Positions 23,101 through 34,195 of a stretch of 64,000 bases of DNA are shown here, piece after piece. The DNA is taken from positions 1 through 64,000 of the forward strand of contig CAJQUW010006089.1 in assembly GCA_907163375.1 (NCBI GenBank), written 5' to 3'. The translations under genes and the position numbers were made by a program. Under the pieces are notes generated by a model. That model did not search any database. It had not been told where the DNA came from and saw only the letters and a program-made list of their open reading frames with translations. Each line of letters starts with the position of its first letter. The stretch's first letter is position 1. This DNA is from Prostheceraeus crozeri. Taxonomy: Eukaryota > Platyhelminthes > Polycladida > Euryleptidae.

Positions 23101-25962
23101 CCGTGAGATGATGTTCGTAGGAGCGCATTTGACAGGTGAGTAACTGATTTGAAAGTTCTTTACAGTCGGGCCGGCAAAATCACTTGACATCTGAACATGC
23201 GCGATTCAACCTGCAAGTAATCTGATTCCCGGTGTATAATACACAGCTTCGTTTATGACGCCTCAAATCTTTCGATAGACGAAGGTAAAAATGTAACAGC
23301 ATTTAGGGGCGCTCACAATGAGATGTTAGATTCCTAGGACAAAGCATAACCCGCGAATTCTTCGTGAAAATTTCATACTTTTGAGTCAATCGGAGAAGAT
23401 CAAATGATTGTTCGAATCTGTCTGATGCTAAAGTAATGAATGAGGCCGTCTATTTGATTTTATAGCTAACGATGTTTGTCTGTTCATAGATTGAAACCGA
23501 AATTATTGAGGACATTAACAAAATATTTGCCTGAAAAAGAACACATGTTACTTCATCAATCTATTGCTTTCATTTCTTCTAAATCGTTTTCGAAAATTTA
23601 CTTTTTGCTACATTCGGCCTTGATCCAATCCCTCACTTCATAAGATAAACACCCAGCATTAGTCAGCTCCATCGATTGTTTTTCAGTAGATGAAGGTTTC
23701 GAGGAAATTTACATCAATTATGGACTCCAGTGATTTCACTTACGTTGTAATGTTGGAAAACTATGTCACAGGCATTATTTTTGCATTCAACATCCGGATA
23801 GTGTTGCTTCAATAATCTAGTTGATGAAGAAGTACGGAATTAATTGAATTTTTAAATAATGAATTATCATGAATAAATACATGTACGTACATTTTGGTAG
23901 ATATGAAAACTGTCAGTCTGAACTGTCTTTGAAAACTGTCTTTGAAAACTGTCTATGAATGCAGGCCATAGAGATCCACATACAGAGAGAAAATTTTTAT
24001 GAATTCTGATTGGTACTGATTGGTTAAATGTGAAAACTTTTGATTAGTACAGAATGAACTGTAAGCTCCAAATCGTTAAAGGAAGGGCATGCGTTTCATA
24101 ACAGCAAGTCCGGAAATGTTGCGTAGCTGTGAAAAGAAACATCATTTTGTTTTTATTTTTGTTGAATTGCGGTAACTTTTTATCTCTCAATTGCTAAGAA
24201 ATCCATAAGCATGAAATATAATTTTAGAAGAATTCGATACTCGAACATTGCAAAACTCTCATGAGCTTCTTTCATCAATTCGTATTTCTAAAGAATGCTT
24301 CAATTATCGCTACATTCAAGTTTTTCAATGTCAATATGCATTTGACATTTTTGACAGCAAACTTTCTTTCAAAACAAAGGCAATCTGTTGCAAGTCAGAA
24401 TAAACGTCACATGATGATGAATAGATTGATAGCGGCTATGTCATCATATCAGTAATTCTGGGATGCACTCAGATCTGACAGTAATTCGCATATGATGTAT
24501 AGTTGAACTTTCTTTCAACTGCCCGAAGCAAATGATGGGTGCATAAAATGTTAAGAGGATAGGATTTGCAGGAAGTTAGGGAAGTTTATGATTTTGCACA
24601 ATTATTAAAATTTTAGAAGTTTAATAATTTTTTAGTTTTGTATTTTTACAAGTAAAAATACATGTGTGTAATAACAGATTATGCACAAAGTAGGACAAAA
24701 CTTTTCAGCTTAAACATTTTTAGCAAACGTTTTTAGAAACATTTTAGCAACATTTTAGCAACATTTTTAGCAAACATTTCTCGTCAACGAATCGCCTTCG
24801 CCTTCCCAACACGGATTAGCTGCCCGCCTATTTCATTGTAATACGGGAAAAATCGTAATGAAAACATCATCATGTATATTGGGACTTGAAAAATGATGTT
24901 CAAACTTTATAAGCTTCAGGTACCATTTTGGTGACAATTTGCCTAAACTAGCAAAATGAAGTTGAAATGCAGGATAATTTCAAACGTTCTATATTTTGCA
25001 AATGTTATAATAATAATATTAAACGTTTATTTTCAAAAATCATTGTCTCAGTATTGAACGGCAAATACTTTTGTAGAATAAAGTCATAACAAAGTAATAA
25101 GTAATGCTGAATGAAAGTCACTATACACAAAAGTAAAGTAGATATAGCTTAATTTCCCTGTAATCAATTATTGTTAAGACAATTTGTTCATTATGATTCG
25201 TTTGTAGTGAAGGCGACAATAGACGATGAGGGCGGCTATAACTGAATTTGGTTGCAACTGTCATTCACCTGTTACAGATGGTTACATCAATGACTAGAAA
25301 AAAATGAAATTTTGTATTGGTTGAGAAATGGTTGAATCAGTGATATGGAAAAATAATTGAATTTTTGTATTTGTTTAGATAAACATACATGTGCATGTGA
25401 ATTGTAATGGTGTTGATGTGCATAAGATTCATAATCACATAGGATATGCGTATATAAGTGCACAATGCAGATTTGGCATCAGACTGCTTTGTATTCACGA
25501 CCCTGAGTAAAGTTCAGTAAGGGTTTAAAAACAAAGTTGTACGCACGAGTTGATGACAGTCATCTCCGAGTCTGTGAGTTGAACTCACAAAACGTACACA
25601 CCACTCAATCTTTGGTGCTACAGCTTCAAGGACAGTCACACACTTTCATGAATGAGACATCTGTTTTACAAAATTTTGATCGATGAATCATTTAACTGTT
25701 ATTCAGAGCAGATACAATCCGACTTTTAGCGCTTACTATCCATAATCGCGTGTAATACCGTGGCCCTGTCAGTGTGCGTTTGTTATGTCATAATCATTTC
25801 CGAGTTGATCAGATCAAACAATACTATTATATCGAAAATAAATCTCTCCACGTCGACATTCATTTGGTGACCAAGCAGTATATAAACAGAGTTACTTCGC
25901 TAGGTCAAATCACATTTGGAAGTGACGACATATCATCTCCTAGGATTGTAGGCCTACCTGCC
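20186..25962. other. Intergenic, 5.8 kb; diverged local repeats, no gene seen
   Basis: Diverged local duplications occupy about 20225-21440. The block from TTATTTCACGAACCGTA to AACGTTTAATGTACTG recurs at about 20987-21025 and 21217-21255, and a block ATAAATAGGCATTTA recurs at 21167 and 21424. Positions 22395-22790 hold overlapping short ORFs on both strands, none recognisable. Positions 23930-23960 and 24725-24780 hold short A/T-rich tandem repeats. No splice-bounded coding segment was recognised. Confidence 0.5.
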
Positions 25963-26485
25963 CACAGAATTAGATTCTTTAAGCGCATCACTTTGGTAGA
26001 AGTGCAAACTGACTCAAAACGATGGCACATGCAGGAACTTAATAAATGGGCAAAATGAAGTTATGAATACCTTGCAGAGATAGGAAAACTTGTCGTGCAT
26101 CGCTTGCGGATTTCTCTGAATTCCTTCAAAATGCTCCTATCGTCACGATTCCTTCAGATTCGAAGAATTCAGATCATCGCGCAAAAGTTTTCTGGATTAT
26201 GTTGGGCCCTCCGATCATTATTAAAAAAGTTATCAAGCGCACGAAAAAAACGTTCACAAACTTCGCTGTAGAACTTGACATCGTCTGTGTCTCTTTGCTG
26301 TGTGATCCGGTTGATAACAGTCACTGAAACTCAGCACAATTTGGCGTGCTATATGTTTAATTGGCTTCTCATTGTTCGATAGCTATGGTATTATGTCAGC
26401 AGATTGTGCCATTTCATTTGCGTTACATGTTCCAATGCTTCCCTTCTAGTCAAACAGAAGATGAGATGACCTGTCTAATTCTGTG
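25963..26485. mobile_element. hAT MITE, family A, copy without visible target duplication
   Basis: The left end CACAGAATTAGATTC and the right end CTAATTCTGTG match family A, and the middle shares CCTTCAGATTCGAAGAATTC with the copies at 18257 and 41756. The flanks (TACCTGCC and GGTATATT) do not match each other, so the two ends may come from different copies, or one flank has been rearranged. Confidence 0.75.
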
Positions 26486-26499
26486 GGTATATTTGTCCG

Positions 26500-26700
26500 G
26501 CAGCCAGAGCGAGTTTCTGCAGGGAACAAGGCCGAAAATGAGACTTTGACATAATGGTTTACATCCCATGCCTACTACGAATCCGCACGTCTGCCGCGTC
26601 CTAACTGGTTCCTCTCCTTCTGAGACAATATCAAAGAAAAACACATTTTAATCCAATCGGACACAGATTTTACTTTTTGGCAAAAATGAAATTTTCGTCG
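26500..26700. repeat. Dispersed repeat shared with 35600-35880
   Basis: Blocks GCAGGGAAC(A/G)AGGCCGAAAA, ATCAAAGAAAAAC and GAAATGAAATTTTC occur in the same order here and at 35610-35870, with different intervening lengths. It directly follows a family A MITE. No ends or coding capacity were seen. Confidence 0.55.
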
Positions 26701-27090
26701 CTTTCGCTTATTGAGACAACAATACTAAGTTTAAAGCCATAATTTTTTTAATGGAATGTCTTCAGGTCATTTCCTATGATGTTCATGCAGCTATGTCAAT
26801 GACGCTAAACACATTCATTTTTGGCAAACCCCTAATGCCAGCAATCAAAAGTATTTTGAGAAATTTAATCCACATACAAAAATGTACAACCACATGCATG
26901 CTGACATTGCTGATCAGAAATATGATAACAGCAAATGCACATGACATTATTGAAAATCCGATCATTATTAGAAAAGTTAGCAGGACTTATTACAAATTTT
27001 ATTTATTTTAATTTTTATTTGTTATACTAAAAAATTTTTAACTTACATTTTTCCGATAATCATGATGCCGTCGTCTGGTCAATTACGAAG

Positions 27091-27100
27091 TTTATTTATT
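27091..27100 (-). promoter_or_regulatory. Candidate poly(A) signal of the Ly6/uPAR gene
   Basis: TTTATTTATT on the plus strand gives overlapping AATAAA hexamers on the minus strand, about 350 bases past the stop codon at 27451. Other AT-rich candidates nearby (about 26997-27008) are equally possible. Confidence 0.4.
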
Positions 27101-27450
27101 CACACATTTACAATTACTTTTCAAATTTGACTAAATTTTGAGGAAACCAATTAAGAAAGTAAATATTCAATAGCACTCAGCGCTTCAAAATTGTGTAATG
27201 CTTTGTAGCAGGTTTGGATTATTTTATGGCAAGCATTGTTGCTGCTTTATCGCGAGAAATTGGTCTCCTTAATTGTATACAAGATTTCCAGAAATTTCGG
27301 AATTTTATGCTTAGAAATCATAATACTTTAATTGCTAATTATGCATTTTGTTCAGCAACACGAATGAAAAAGCGGTATTCATAATACACAGTGCAAGCAT
27401 CGAAAGATCATTGAAATCAAACAATTTTCATTGCTGCTCATCTAAACAGG

Positions 27451-27899
27451 TTAAATAAATATCGTCAACAAAACTTGTGACATCACAAACCATAGTGATA
27501 ACGGAATAACTTGGTCGCCACTGTTACAGCCATCATTTGTTGAGCAAAAGTGTAAAGTAATTTTGTAATCTTTGCATCGAGATTCATAATCTTTTTTCGA
27601 ATGAGTCATTAACTTCTTTAATGAATTCTTCCTGTGTTCCGAAGTAACACAATTTCGATATATCACATTCGGTTTTCCAAAACGGGAATCTATGTAAGTA
27701 GCACACGATATGCAGCCATCTTGCCTCGGATTACTGTCTTGAATCTGATTGTGACCCTTGGAATCTTTTCCAGCCGTGAGACAGTACGGCAATCTTTTTC
27801 GCCATCCATCATAAGTCGACTTAATATTTTCAGTCATATTTGGACAGAAAGAATTTGTCCATATGCTGATACAATGCGGACATGATATACTTGACGTAT
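27451..27899 (-). CDS. Ly6/uPAR gene, exon 2 (mature domain and GPI signal)
   Basis: The minus-strand acceptor TGCCTTTCAG ends at 27900. The exon starts with the two bases AT, which complete GAT (Asp 16) with the G left by exon 1. It encodes residues 16-164 and ends in a stop at 27451-27453. A longer open frame continues upstream to a methionine at 27921, but that would give no signal peptide and would read through the splice site. Confidence 0.8.
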
Positions 27900-28444
27900 C
27901 TGAAAGGCAGAGCACTTTCATTGATTAAAACAGTTACTTTTAAGTCATAAAGTATAAAAATACGGGAGTTGAATAAAGAAGTGCTTTGAATAAGTAAATT
28001 TATGGTTTTATAGATTCCTATAGAAGAAACACTCCACGGGCTTTAAAAAGAAAATCTTTACTTAACCTTTATCGGACGGCTTACAGAGCGCACACTAATT
28101 GAAATTTGTTTGTTGACCGCATTTTTGGTAACCCTTTAGATAGACTGACAAGGTGCCGGTAGCAGAATGCACCACGTAGCATTGTTTTCAATGTGCATGT
28201 CCGTCCTGGTCCTTTGTTATCACAGAATGTAGGATTTCTATGAACCATGCTGTTCATCCTTTACTTCATTCAAACCTTTGATTTCGTGAATCACGATAAT
28301 TAAATTTTTATGCATATTTCGAATTATGAAAACGCACTTGCTAATATTAATACTCCTCCTATAGGTCTATTTATCAAATGATGTACTTTTTGCTGTTTAC
28401 ATGAGCATATAAATTCTCACATGTCTTAATTCTAGAAAGTAAAT

Positions 28445-28750
28445 CTTGACTATTGAATAAATCTTGAAGTGTTGTGATTGATTACTCAGACATAATTAAA
28501 ATGTATCAAATGTTAACACATGTAGCCACCACGAGACATGCTTCTTAATTGACTAAATCTTGAAATGCTGTGATTGATTACTCAAACATAATCAAAATGC
28601 ATCAAATGTTAACAGATGTAACTACCACGAGACATGCCTCGGCCTGTTGGGTCTCATCAGTCTTGGGACTCGTGGCTAAGTTTGAACCAGCGACGTTGGA
28701 GCTATAAAGGACGTGCAAGCATGCCTTCTAACCACAAGGCCACCGGACAA
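28445..28750 (-). mobile_element. tRNA-derived SINE with a duplicated 96-bp tail
   Basis: On the minus strand, an A-box-like GTGGCCTTGTGG (28743-28732) precedes a B-box-like GGTTCAAAC (28688-28680), so the head is tRNA-derived. Downstream come two direct copies of a 96-base unit (28541-28636 and 28445-28540) about 85 % alike, each containing ATTGATTACTCA and ending CCACGAGACATG on the plus strand. It lies in the intron of the Ly6/uPAR gene. Confidence 0.65.
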
Positions 28751-28759
28751 TCTGTTCAG

Positions 28760-30744
28760 AGCATGAATTGTCCAGGAATGCAGTGCTTTAGCACAGGCAA
28801 GCGGAGGGCGGATTGCATTCTGCAACCACTTAATGACGTATTCGATATTGAGGCGATACACGTAGGCGCTGCCTGAAGTTTATCAATTGCCAGATTACTT
28901 GTCCTAGCAGGTGTTAAAATGGCTATTGACTGTCGGCGGGTCCCACTCCGCTGAAAGTATGAAAAACTTCAGGTCTCAGAATTACCTCAGAAAATCTTCT
29001 CATCAAGAAAATGCAAGGATTGAGGAGCTTCACGCGATGTACATATGTTTATCAAGCAGTTTTACGATTGAACTCAATATGAAGCTCTAAATGTCATAAA
29101 TAAAATCGGTGCTTATAGCGAACGGTGAACACGATATAGGATATTCCAAATAATTAAAAGTATCTTAAAAGGTCGTAATTATTCATAGTCTTAAACAATA
29201 AACTACAGAACAGGCATGATGAATGGATGGTCTTTTTGGACGTTTAAACATGCTGGATGGAAAATGGAAATATTGAAAATGTTTCAGCACGCAGGGACAA
29301 TTGTGATGTGTGATTGGCAAAAACATTCACATTGAAGTAGATGAGCAGTACATATTCAGATGTACATGCTCAAAATACGGCTCTATCTTGGGAAAGTCTA
29401 TTGCAAGAGTAAGGTGAGCAATAACGTCGCTGACTTCTGAGAACGAAATAATTTCAGCATAAAAGTCATGTTCATGAACGGTAGAGTCAATATGAAATAT
29501 CAGGTGAAGTTATCTCAGACATGCTCATAAAATGAATGTTTCATCAATTAACTGTTTCAATAGCTTGGTGACATGTAATTGCTGAGCAGTAATGCGGAGG
29601 TCGAAGGAAGTTTTCAGACTGTGACTCCGAGTCTCGAATAAAACTCCGACTCTGCACGTGGTATTTTTACAGCTCCGATTTCAATTCAGTCAAAAATACT
29701 GACTCTGATTCCGTGTCCTACTCAATCCATATGTTGTGCTAATATGCAGTAATTATTAGCAGATAATCATGCTTCCTTTTGAGAAGGAAACCTCTTATAA
29801 GCTAGTAATTTCAAAACTGGATGCATGCTCAAGCTTTTATGATACATAATGAGCTTCGTTATACGCCTAGGTGACAAACGAACAGCGAACAGGGTCAAGA
29901 TCTAGAGATCGATAACTTAATTGGTTTTTTTCAACGGAACCACCACGGACCTGCTTTATCTAGTTGTTGAATTTCAATACAAAGGTGCTTTCCTTTTTAG
30001 GTATAGTAGCGTAGAATTGATATCCTTAAATTCATTCTGATACAGCAAAGAATCTACGGGGTATTTCGCCGAACACACAAGACTCGCCCCCACCCCCCAC
30101 CCCCCGGAGAAAATTTGCATATTTTGCCGGTGACGTTATTGGAGCTTTTACTGTGCTAGTTTTCATGTACAATTAGGACATGCGTATGTTTGTATAACAA
30201 CTGCTTGGCTCTATCAATGTTAGCGTAGAATCAGCAAAACGCAGAATGTATAAACCGAAAAGCTTTGGTAATCCATGTCTGTCATGGTATTGGTCCTGCT
30301 TTACTATCTTTATAACATGGTTTTATTTTATCATTATGCTTTTAAATTGGCTTGGTTAAAGATCAATTTGGTTATAATCGTGTACCGCTACTTTAAACAC
30401 AAGAAGCTCTGCTAGGAGAATTTTATAAAGAATTATGTAAGCCTATGCATATATATCTTCTTTATGTAAGATATTGTGTTATGTATTAGGCTTACCCTAT
30501 TTTTCATACCGGTATGGCTTTGTTCAATATCTTAAACAAAAGTGCGATCTAGCTGGGTGAGCTAATGTCATTCGGCCTATGCTTGACAGAAAAATATGAG
30601 ATTAATAGCCCAGTTCTGTTACTAGTTTTTCTTATCAACTTCCTATGTTCTTCTGCTCATAAAATACAACATGGGTACAGTACACATTCAAACAAATCTA
30701 ACCTGTAATTAGGAAATTCTCCACGCACCTGGATAGTGTTAGGC
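28760..30744. other. Intron sequence; no coding segment seen
   Basis: AT-rich intronic DNA. At 30085-30107 the plus strand has C-runs, CCCCCACCCCCCACCCCCC, so the minus strand (the transcribed strand of the Ly6 gene) has G-runs able to form a G-quadruplex. Nothing else is supported. Confidence 0.5.
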
Positions 30745-30818
30745 TATCCATTCTGTAATAAAATCTTCTTCAGGTGCTTTTCAATGAACCTGAAGAAGAT
30801 TTTATTAGAGAATGGATA
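30745..30818. other. 74-base hairpin with 31-bp arms
   Basis: Arms 30745-30775 and 30788-30818 are reverse complements with one mismatch, around a 12-base loop. The size is that of a microRNA precursor, but the near-perfect pairing is more typical of a tiny MITE or a recent inverted duplication. It lies in the Ly6 gene intron. Confidence 0.8.
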
Positions 30819-31434
30819 AATCGAACCTGATCAAAGTGCTATAGTTCTGTATGTGTCACACAGCTCCTTTTTGGTCACATTTACTCGATGCAATATAGAT
30901 TTGGCTCCCCGGACACTTCTGGATATCCCCGTAATTCTAGTCTTAGACTCAACACTGTTCTGATGTTGTGTGAAGTGGGCTTTATTATAGCGACAGCACC
31001 AATGTAGCTATATTGGATATTGTATGTAGTAACTTAAATTCTGCGCTTAAGTTTTGAATTTTGCAAACTAAGATTTCACAAGATTAAAATGCGTTACACC
31101 AATGGTTGCTTCATTATCTTTGATGAAAGATAAAACGCATGAAATGCTCCTATGCCCTCAGACTATAAGTGTAGGCATACATTCTATACAGTCAAAGTTT
31201 ACATAGTGGCAGCTTCTGCGAAGGACACGGTACATGTAGATCTGTGATTTGACTTAAGTCAAATTTTGATATATTGCGGCTTCCGCTTGTCGGTATACTT
31301 TCACTGATGAAAACATACAATCTCCTATCGCCACGGTGATGCGAGAGACTATTTCTGATATATCTAAAAAACACAGTTAACCATCCCAAGCACTTAACCA
31401 ATGCCAATGTGCCGTCTGAGAGCCCGACTGAGAA

Positions 31435-31525
31435 TTTGATGTCTGAGAGCTTCTACAAAATGAGTGAAATCGCCAAAATCGCCACATGAAATTTACGCAT
31501 TTTGTAGAGGCTCTCAGACATCAAA
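31435..31525. mobile_element. 91-bp foldback with 28-bp arms
   Basis: Arms 31435-31462 and 31498-31525 (starting TTTGATGTCTGAGAGC) pair with one mismatch around a 35-base loop. The word GTCTGAGAGCCCG also occurs just outside at 31414 and again near 53838. This suggests a small repeat family. Confidence 0.75.
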
Positions 31526-33054
31526 TACTGAATCATGTGACTCACTTAAACTTTTATATCGAAGTTGATGTTCTGAACTCAATCATGCTTCAAATTTCAT
31601 AGCATTCTGATAAATTGTATCCCTTCTGCAAAAAAAATGTACGAAAACTGCCAAGTGTTTCACAATCCATAGATATTTCTTGAATTTTACCACTGGACTC
31701 CAATGATAATCCTTTAACCTTCCTTACCTAACCGAAAGCGACTGGCTGTGACACTTAAGAATTTGATTTCTGTATTCAGCGTTTCAAGATCTACAAGTCC
31801 ATGCTAAAAAATGCTTTAAAACCTACATTGCTACATTGAAGAAAAACAGACTTTAAAACCAGATTTATAACATTGTTTTATAACTGCCACTATAGCTCTT
31901 TTTTAAACTGAAAATATAGATATTGGAATATTGTCTCAGGAAAATGCAAATTAAGGTAAATTGTGTCTTTCGATTTGCACTATATACAGTTATGAATATA
32001 ATTGCGTAAACGTATATTACAATTGGTGACTGTCTAGCACCATCATCAATGCCATTGTTTTTTACCCGTGTTGTAACTACTAGTGCAAATAAGTTGTAAG
32101 CGATGAAAAGATGGTGGTGAATTAATTTGAAATGCTTGATTATATAGGCCTACAATTGAAAGCATGGCACTCACTAATCTTTAATGACATTGACAGACAG
32201 TTATATTCAAATCATATATCGTATTAAATGCAATTTTAGACAATCATAATTATTCTCCCTAATTTTAATATTTTGCAATTCTTTTCAATGTTTTGCAAGA
32301 AACGCAATCAAAAATTTGTTTTAAAATATTCCATAAATTTATGTATTTATTAATAATTGACAAGTATCCAGATTTCTGACAATCAATTGTTGACTCAACG
32401 TAGCAAAGTGCGTCAAGGCAACAAAGTTAAAAAACAAAACAAGCTAATGACTAGTTAATTTTCAATAGGTACAAAGTATGATTTAAAAGAAAAGTTTCAT
32501 ATCCTAAAATGTCTAAAAATTTTTAAAAAATGCTTACTAGAAGGACGAACAACGCTTCTCCTCTCCTCATGTGTGATGAATTGGCTAGTAAGTCGCTCTG
32601 TTCAAAATTATGTTTATCACTTATATATTGAAAAGATCCTATTTAACAGTCTGCCCATTCAGATGATAAGAGGACAGGTCTGTTTCCAATTAAAATACCA
32701 GATCTGTCTAACACAGAGGGATTACGCTATCTAAAATCTACCAGGTGTGTTAGAGAATTAATATTAGTTCCTTAAGCTAAAACGTGAAATAGAATTCTAC
32801 AAAATATGCATACAAATTATTCGACTATTTCTAATGAGGTCATCAACAGGAACTTGGTCAGGACGATCGCGTTTCGACCGCTTAATCCTGGACGCTCAAA
32901 CCCGACCAAGCGCAGTCCTGTACATTTTTAGATGCACAGCCTCAAAAATTAAATTTATAATAGAGAAAGATTAGCATCTATCAAAAAAAAATAGTCACTA
33001 TAGACTGAAATGTACCTCAGGCATTTGAAAGACTTTGAGATTTGAAACACTTAC
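31526..33054. other. Intron sequence; one dispersed repeat copy
   Basis: This intronic DNA holds no coding segment that I can support. The repeat copy at 32832-32965 is described separately. Confidence 0.5.
32832..32965 (-). repeat. Dispersed repeat, copy 2 (possible Penelope-like terminus)
   Basis: The minus strand reads GCGTCCAGGATTAAGCGG, then GTCGAAACGCG, then CCTGACCAAGTTCCTGTTGA. The copy at 13455-13590 has the same blocks in the same order. The two are perhaps 75-80 % alike. Confidence 0.6.
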
Positions 33055-33100
33055 CTGATATACAAACGCCTGAAAGAAAAGCTATCAAGAACAGGTTCAT
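33055..33100 (-). CDS. Ly6/uPAR gene, exon 1 (signal peptide)
   Basis: ATG at 33098-33100 on the minus strand starts MNLFLIAFLSGVCIS, a short hydrophobic signal peptide. The exon ends with one base (G) before the donor GTAAGTG (33054 downward). That phase fits the acceptor at 27900 exactly, and the junction gives S-D-T. No closer exon with a compatible phase was noticed. A 5' untranslated region or a further exon upstream cannot be excluded. Confidence 0.7.
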
Positions 33101-34016
33101 GTTAAGACCATTCAGCTCAAAGGTGTATAATTTGATGTCTGTGAAGCTGCAGATGATGTATCGAAGTAGCCTCCTTTTTATAATAATAATAATTGAGACA
33201 GATTGTTGCACAGGTAGCATTATCGTTTACTTGCCATGACGCCGAGATAAGATAGCCTACATGATGCCATTTCATCACTGTCAATTAAATATTTCCGCTG
33301 ACTAAGAAGTGTACATATACAGCTGAAATTGAGATAAATTTCAAGATAGGTTCAAAGAAATGATTCATTTATCAATCTGCATCTTGATAAAGAAATGAAT
33401 ATAACTGCAGTATGTAGCTATACTTTATGCTAGTATTCTGGCATGCTCTTGCAAAACTTATTTTAACCAAAAAAAGAAATCACCTAAGAATTTTCTTCCT
33501 TTAGATAATAATGATGAGCGAATACCAGAAATGTGCTTTGAAATATCAGGGTGTACTCCAATATGTACTTATTAGGTCAATAAGCAATAGTTAAATTATT
33601 CAGTCATAGCGAGGTGACATCCCCTTAAATTGCATAAACGTGAGCATCCTGTAATCAGAAACCTATTTCGCTGTCTGCACCAGTGGCCATCATAATCAAA
33701 CTGTCGTCAGCGTATTTCCATCTCAGCCTCAGCCGAATCGAAGAAAGCAGAAATAAAAACTTGCATAGTCTCTGTTAAAAAAAGGAGGTTTTCCAAACCC
33801 TTTACTATAAAATCCAATCTCTAAGAAAAATGATGTTTTAGTGCTGTAATGTTTTAGTATTGAAATTATTTAACATTAATAGGATACTATTTAGGTTTCA
33901 TAGCCTCTCTGCATTGCCCCATAGCATTCTCATCCTCGTCCAGTAGACTATTACTGTCTACTGCAAAAAAGCCACAGTTTATTTTTGTGGTAGAGATTGA
34001 TCTGTGATTGTATATA
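33101..34016. other. Upstream region of the Ly6/uPAR gene; no clear promoter
   Basis: AT-rich DNA that should include the Ly6 promoter on the minus strand. No strong TATA or initiator can be singled out. ATAATAATAATAATT lies at 33181-33195. Confidence 0.35.
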
Positions 34017-34193
34017 CAGTGGAACCTCCTATTGCAGACATTCTATACAGCGGACACCTCCGTATTACGGACAGTTAAGCTCAGTCCCGAATAATGTTCG
34101 TATCATCACCGGTAACTCCATATTGCGGACACCTCTAAAATGCGGACACTAAGGCGCAGTCCCGACGGTGTCCGCAATATGGAGGTTCTACTG
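34017..34193. mobile_element. 177-bp Tc1/mariner-type (pogo-like) MITE
   Basis: Left end CAGTGGAACCTCCTATTGCA and right end, read inward, CAGTAGAACCTCCATATTGC, both flanked by TA (34015-34016 and 34194-34195). The inner body repeats GCGGACACCTC and CAGTCCCGA. TA duplication with CAGT(G/A)GAACCTC ends is typical of pogo/Tigger-like MITEs. It is non-coding. Confidence 0.9.
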
Positions 34194-34195
34194 TA

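Larger units (their letters stand above)
27451..33100 (-). other. Gene locus: secreted Ly6/uPAR (three-finger) protein, likely GPI-anchored
   Basis: Two coding exons (33055-33100 and 27451-27899) separated by a 5.15-kb GT-AG intron give a 164-residue protein. Residues 1-15 (MNLFLIAFLSGVCIS) form a signal peptide. The mature part has ten cysteines (22, 25, 34, 55, 78, 81, 99, 124, 134, 140) beginning CPHC and ending C-S-T-N-D-G-C-N, the hallmark end of Ly6/uPAR domains, with NCV ahead of the last block. Residues 146-164 are hydrophobic to the end after N-S-G-D, as expected for a GPI-attachment signal. One N-glycosylation sequon (N-M-T, residue 36) is present. Family members act at the cell surface as ligands, ion-channel modulators or septate-junction factors; the specific role cannot be told. 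It is divergent from the CUB gene. Confidence 0.8.

Noticed and set aside
25774-26058. 94-codon plus-strand ORF
   Set aside because: Its second half runs into the family A MITE left end; no homology is recognised.
28000-33000. CRISPR array, operon or bacterial-type features
   Set aside because: The window is eukaryotic; the direct repeats seen are a SINE tail and satellites, without spacer-repeat organisation.
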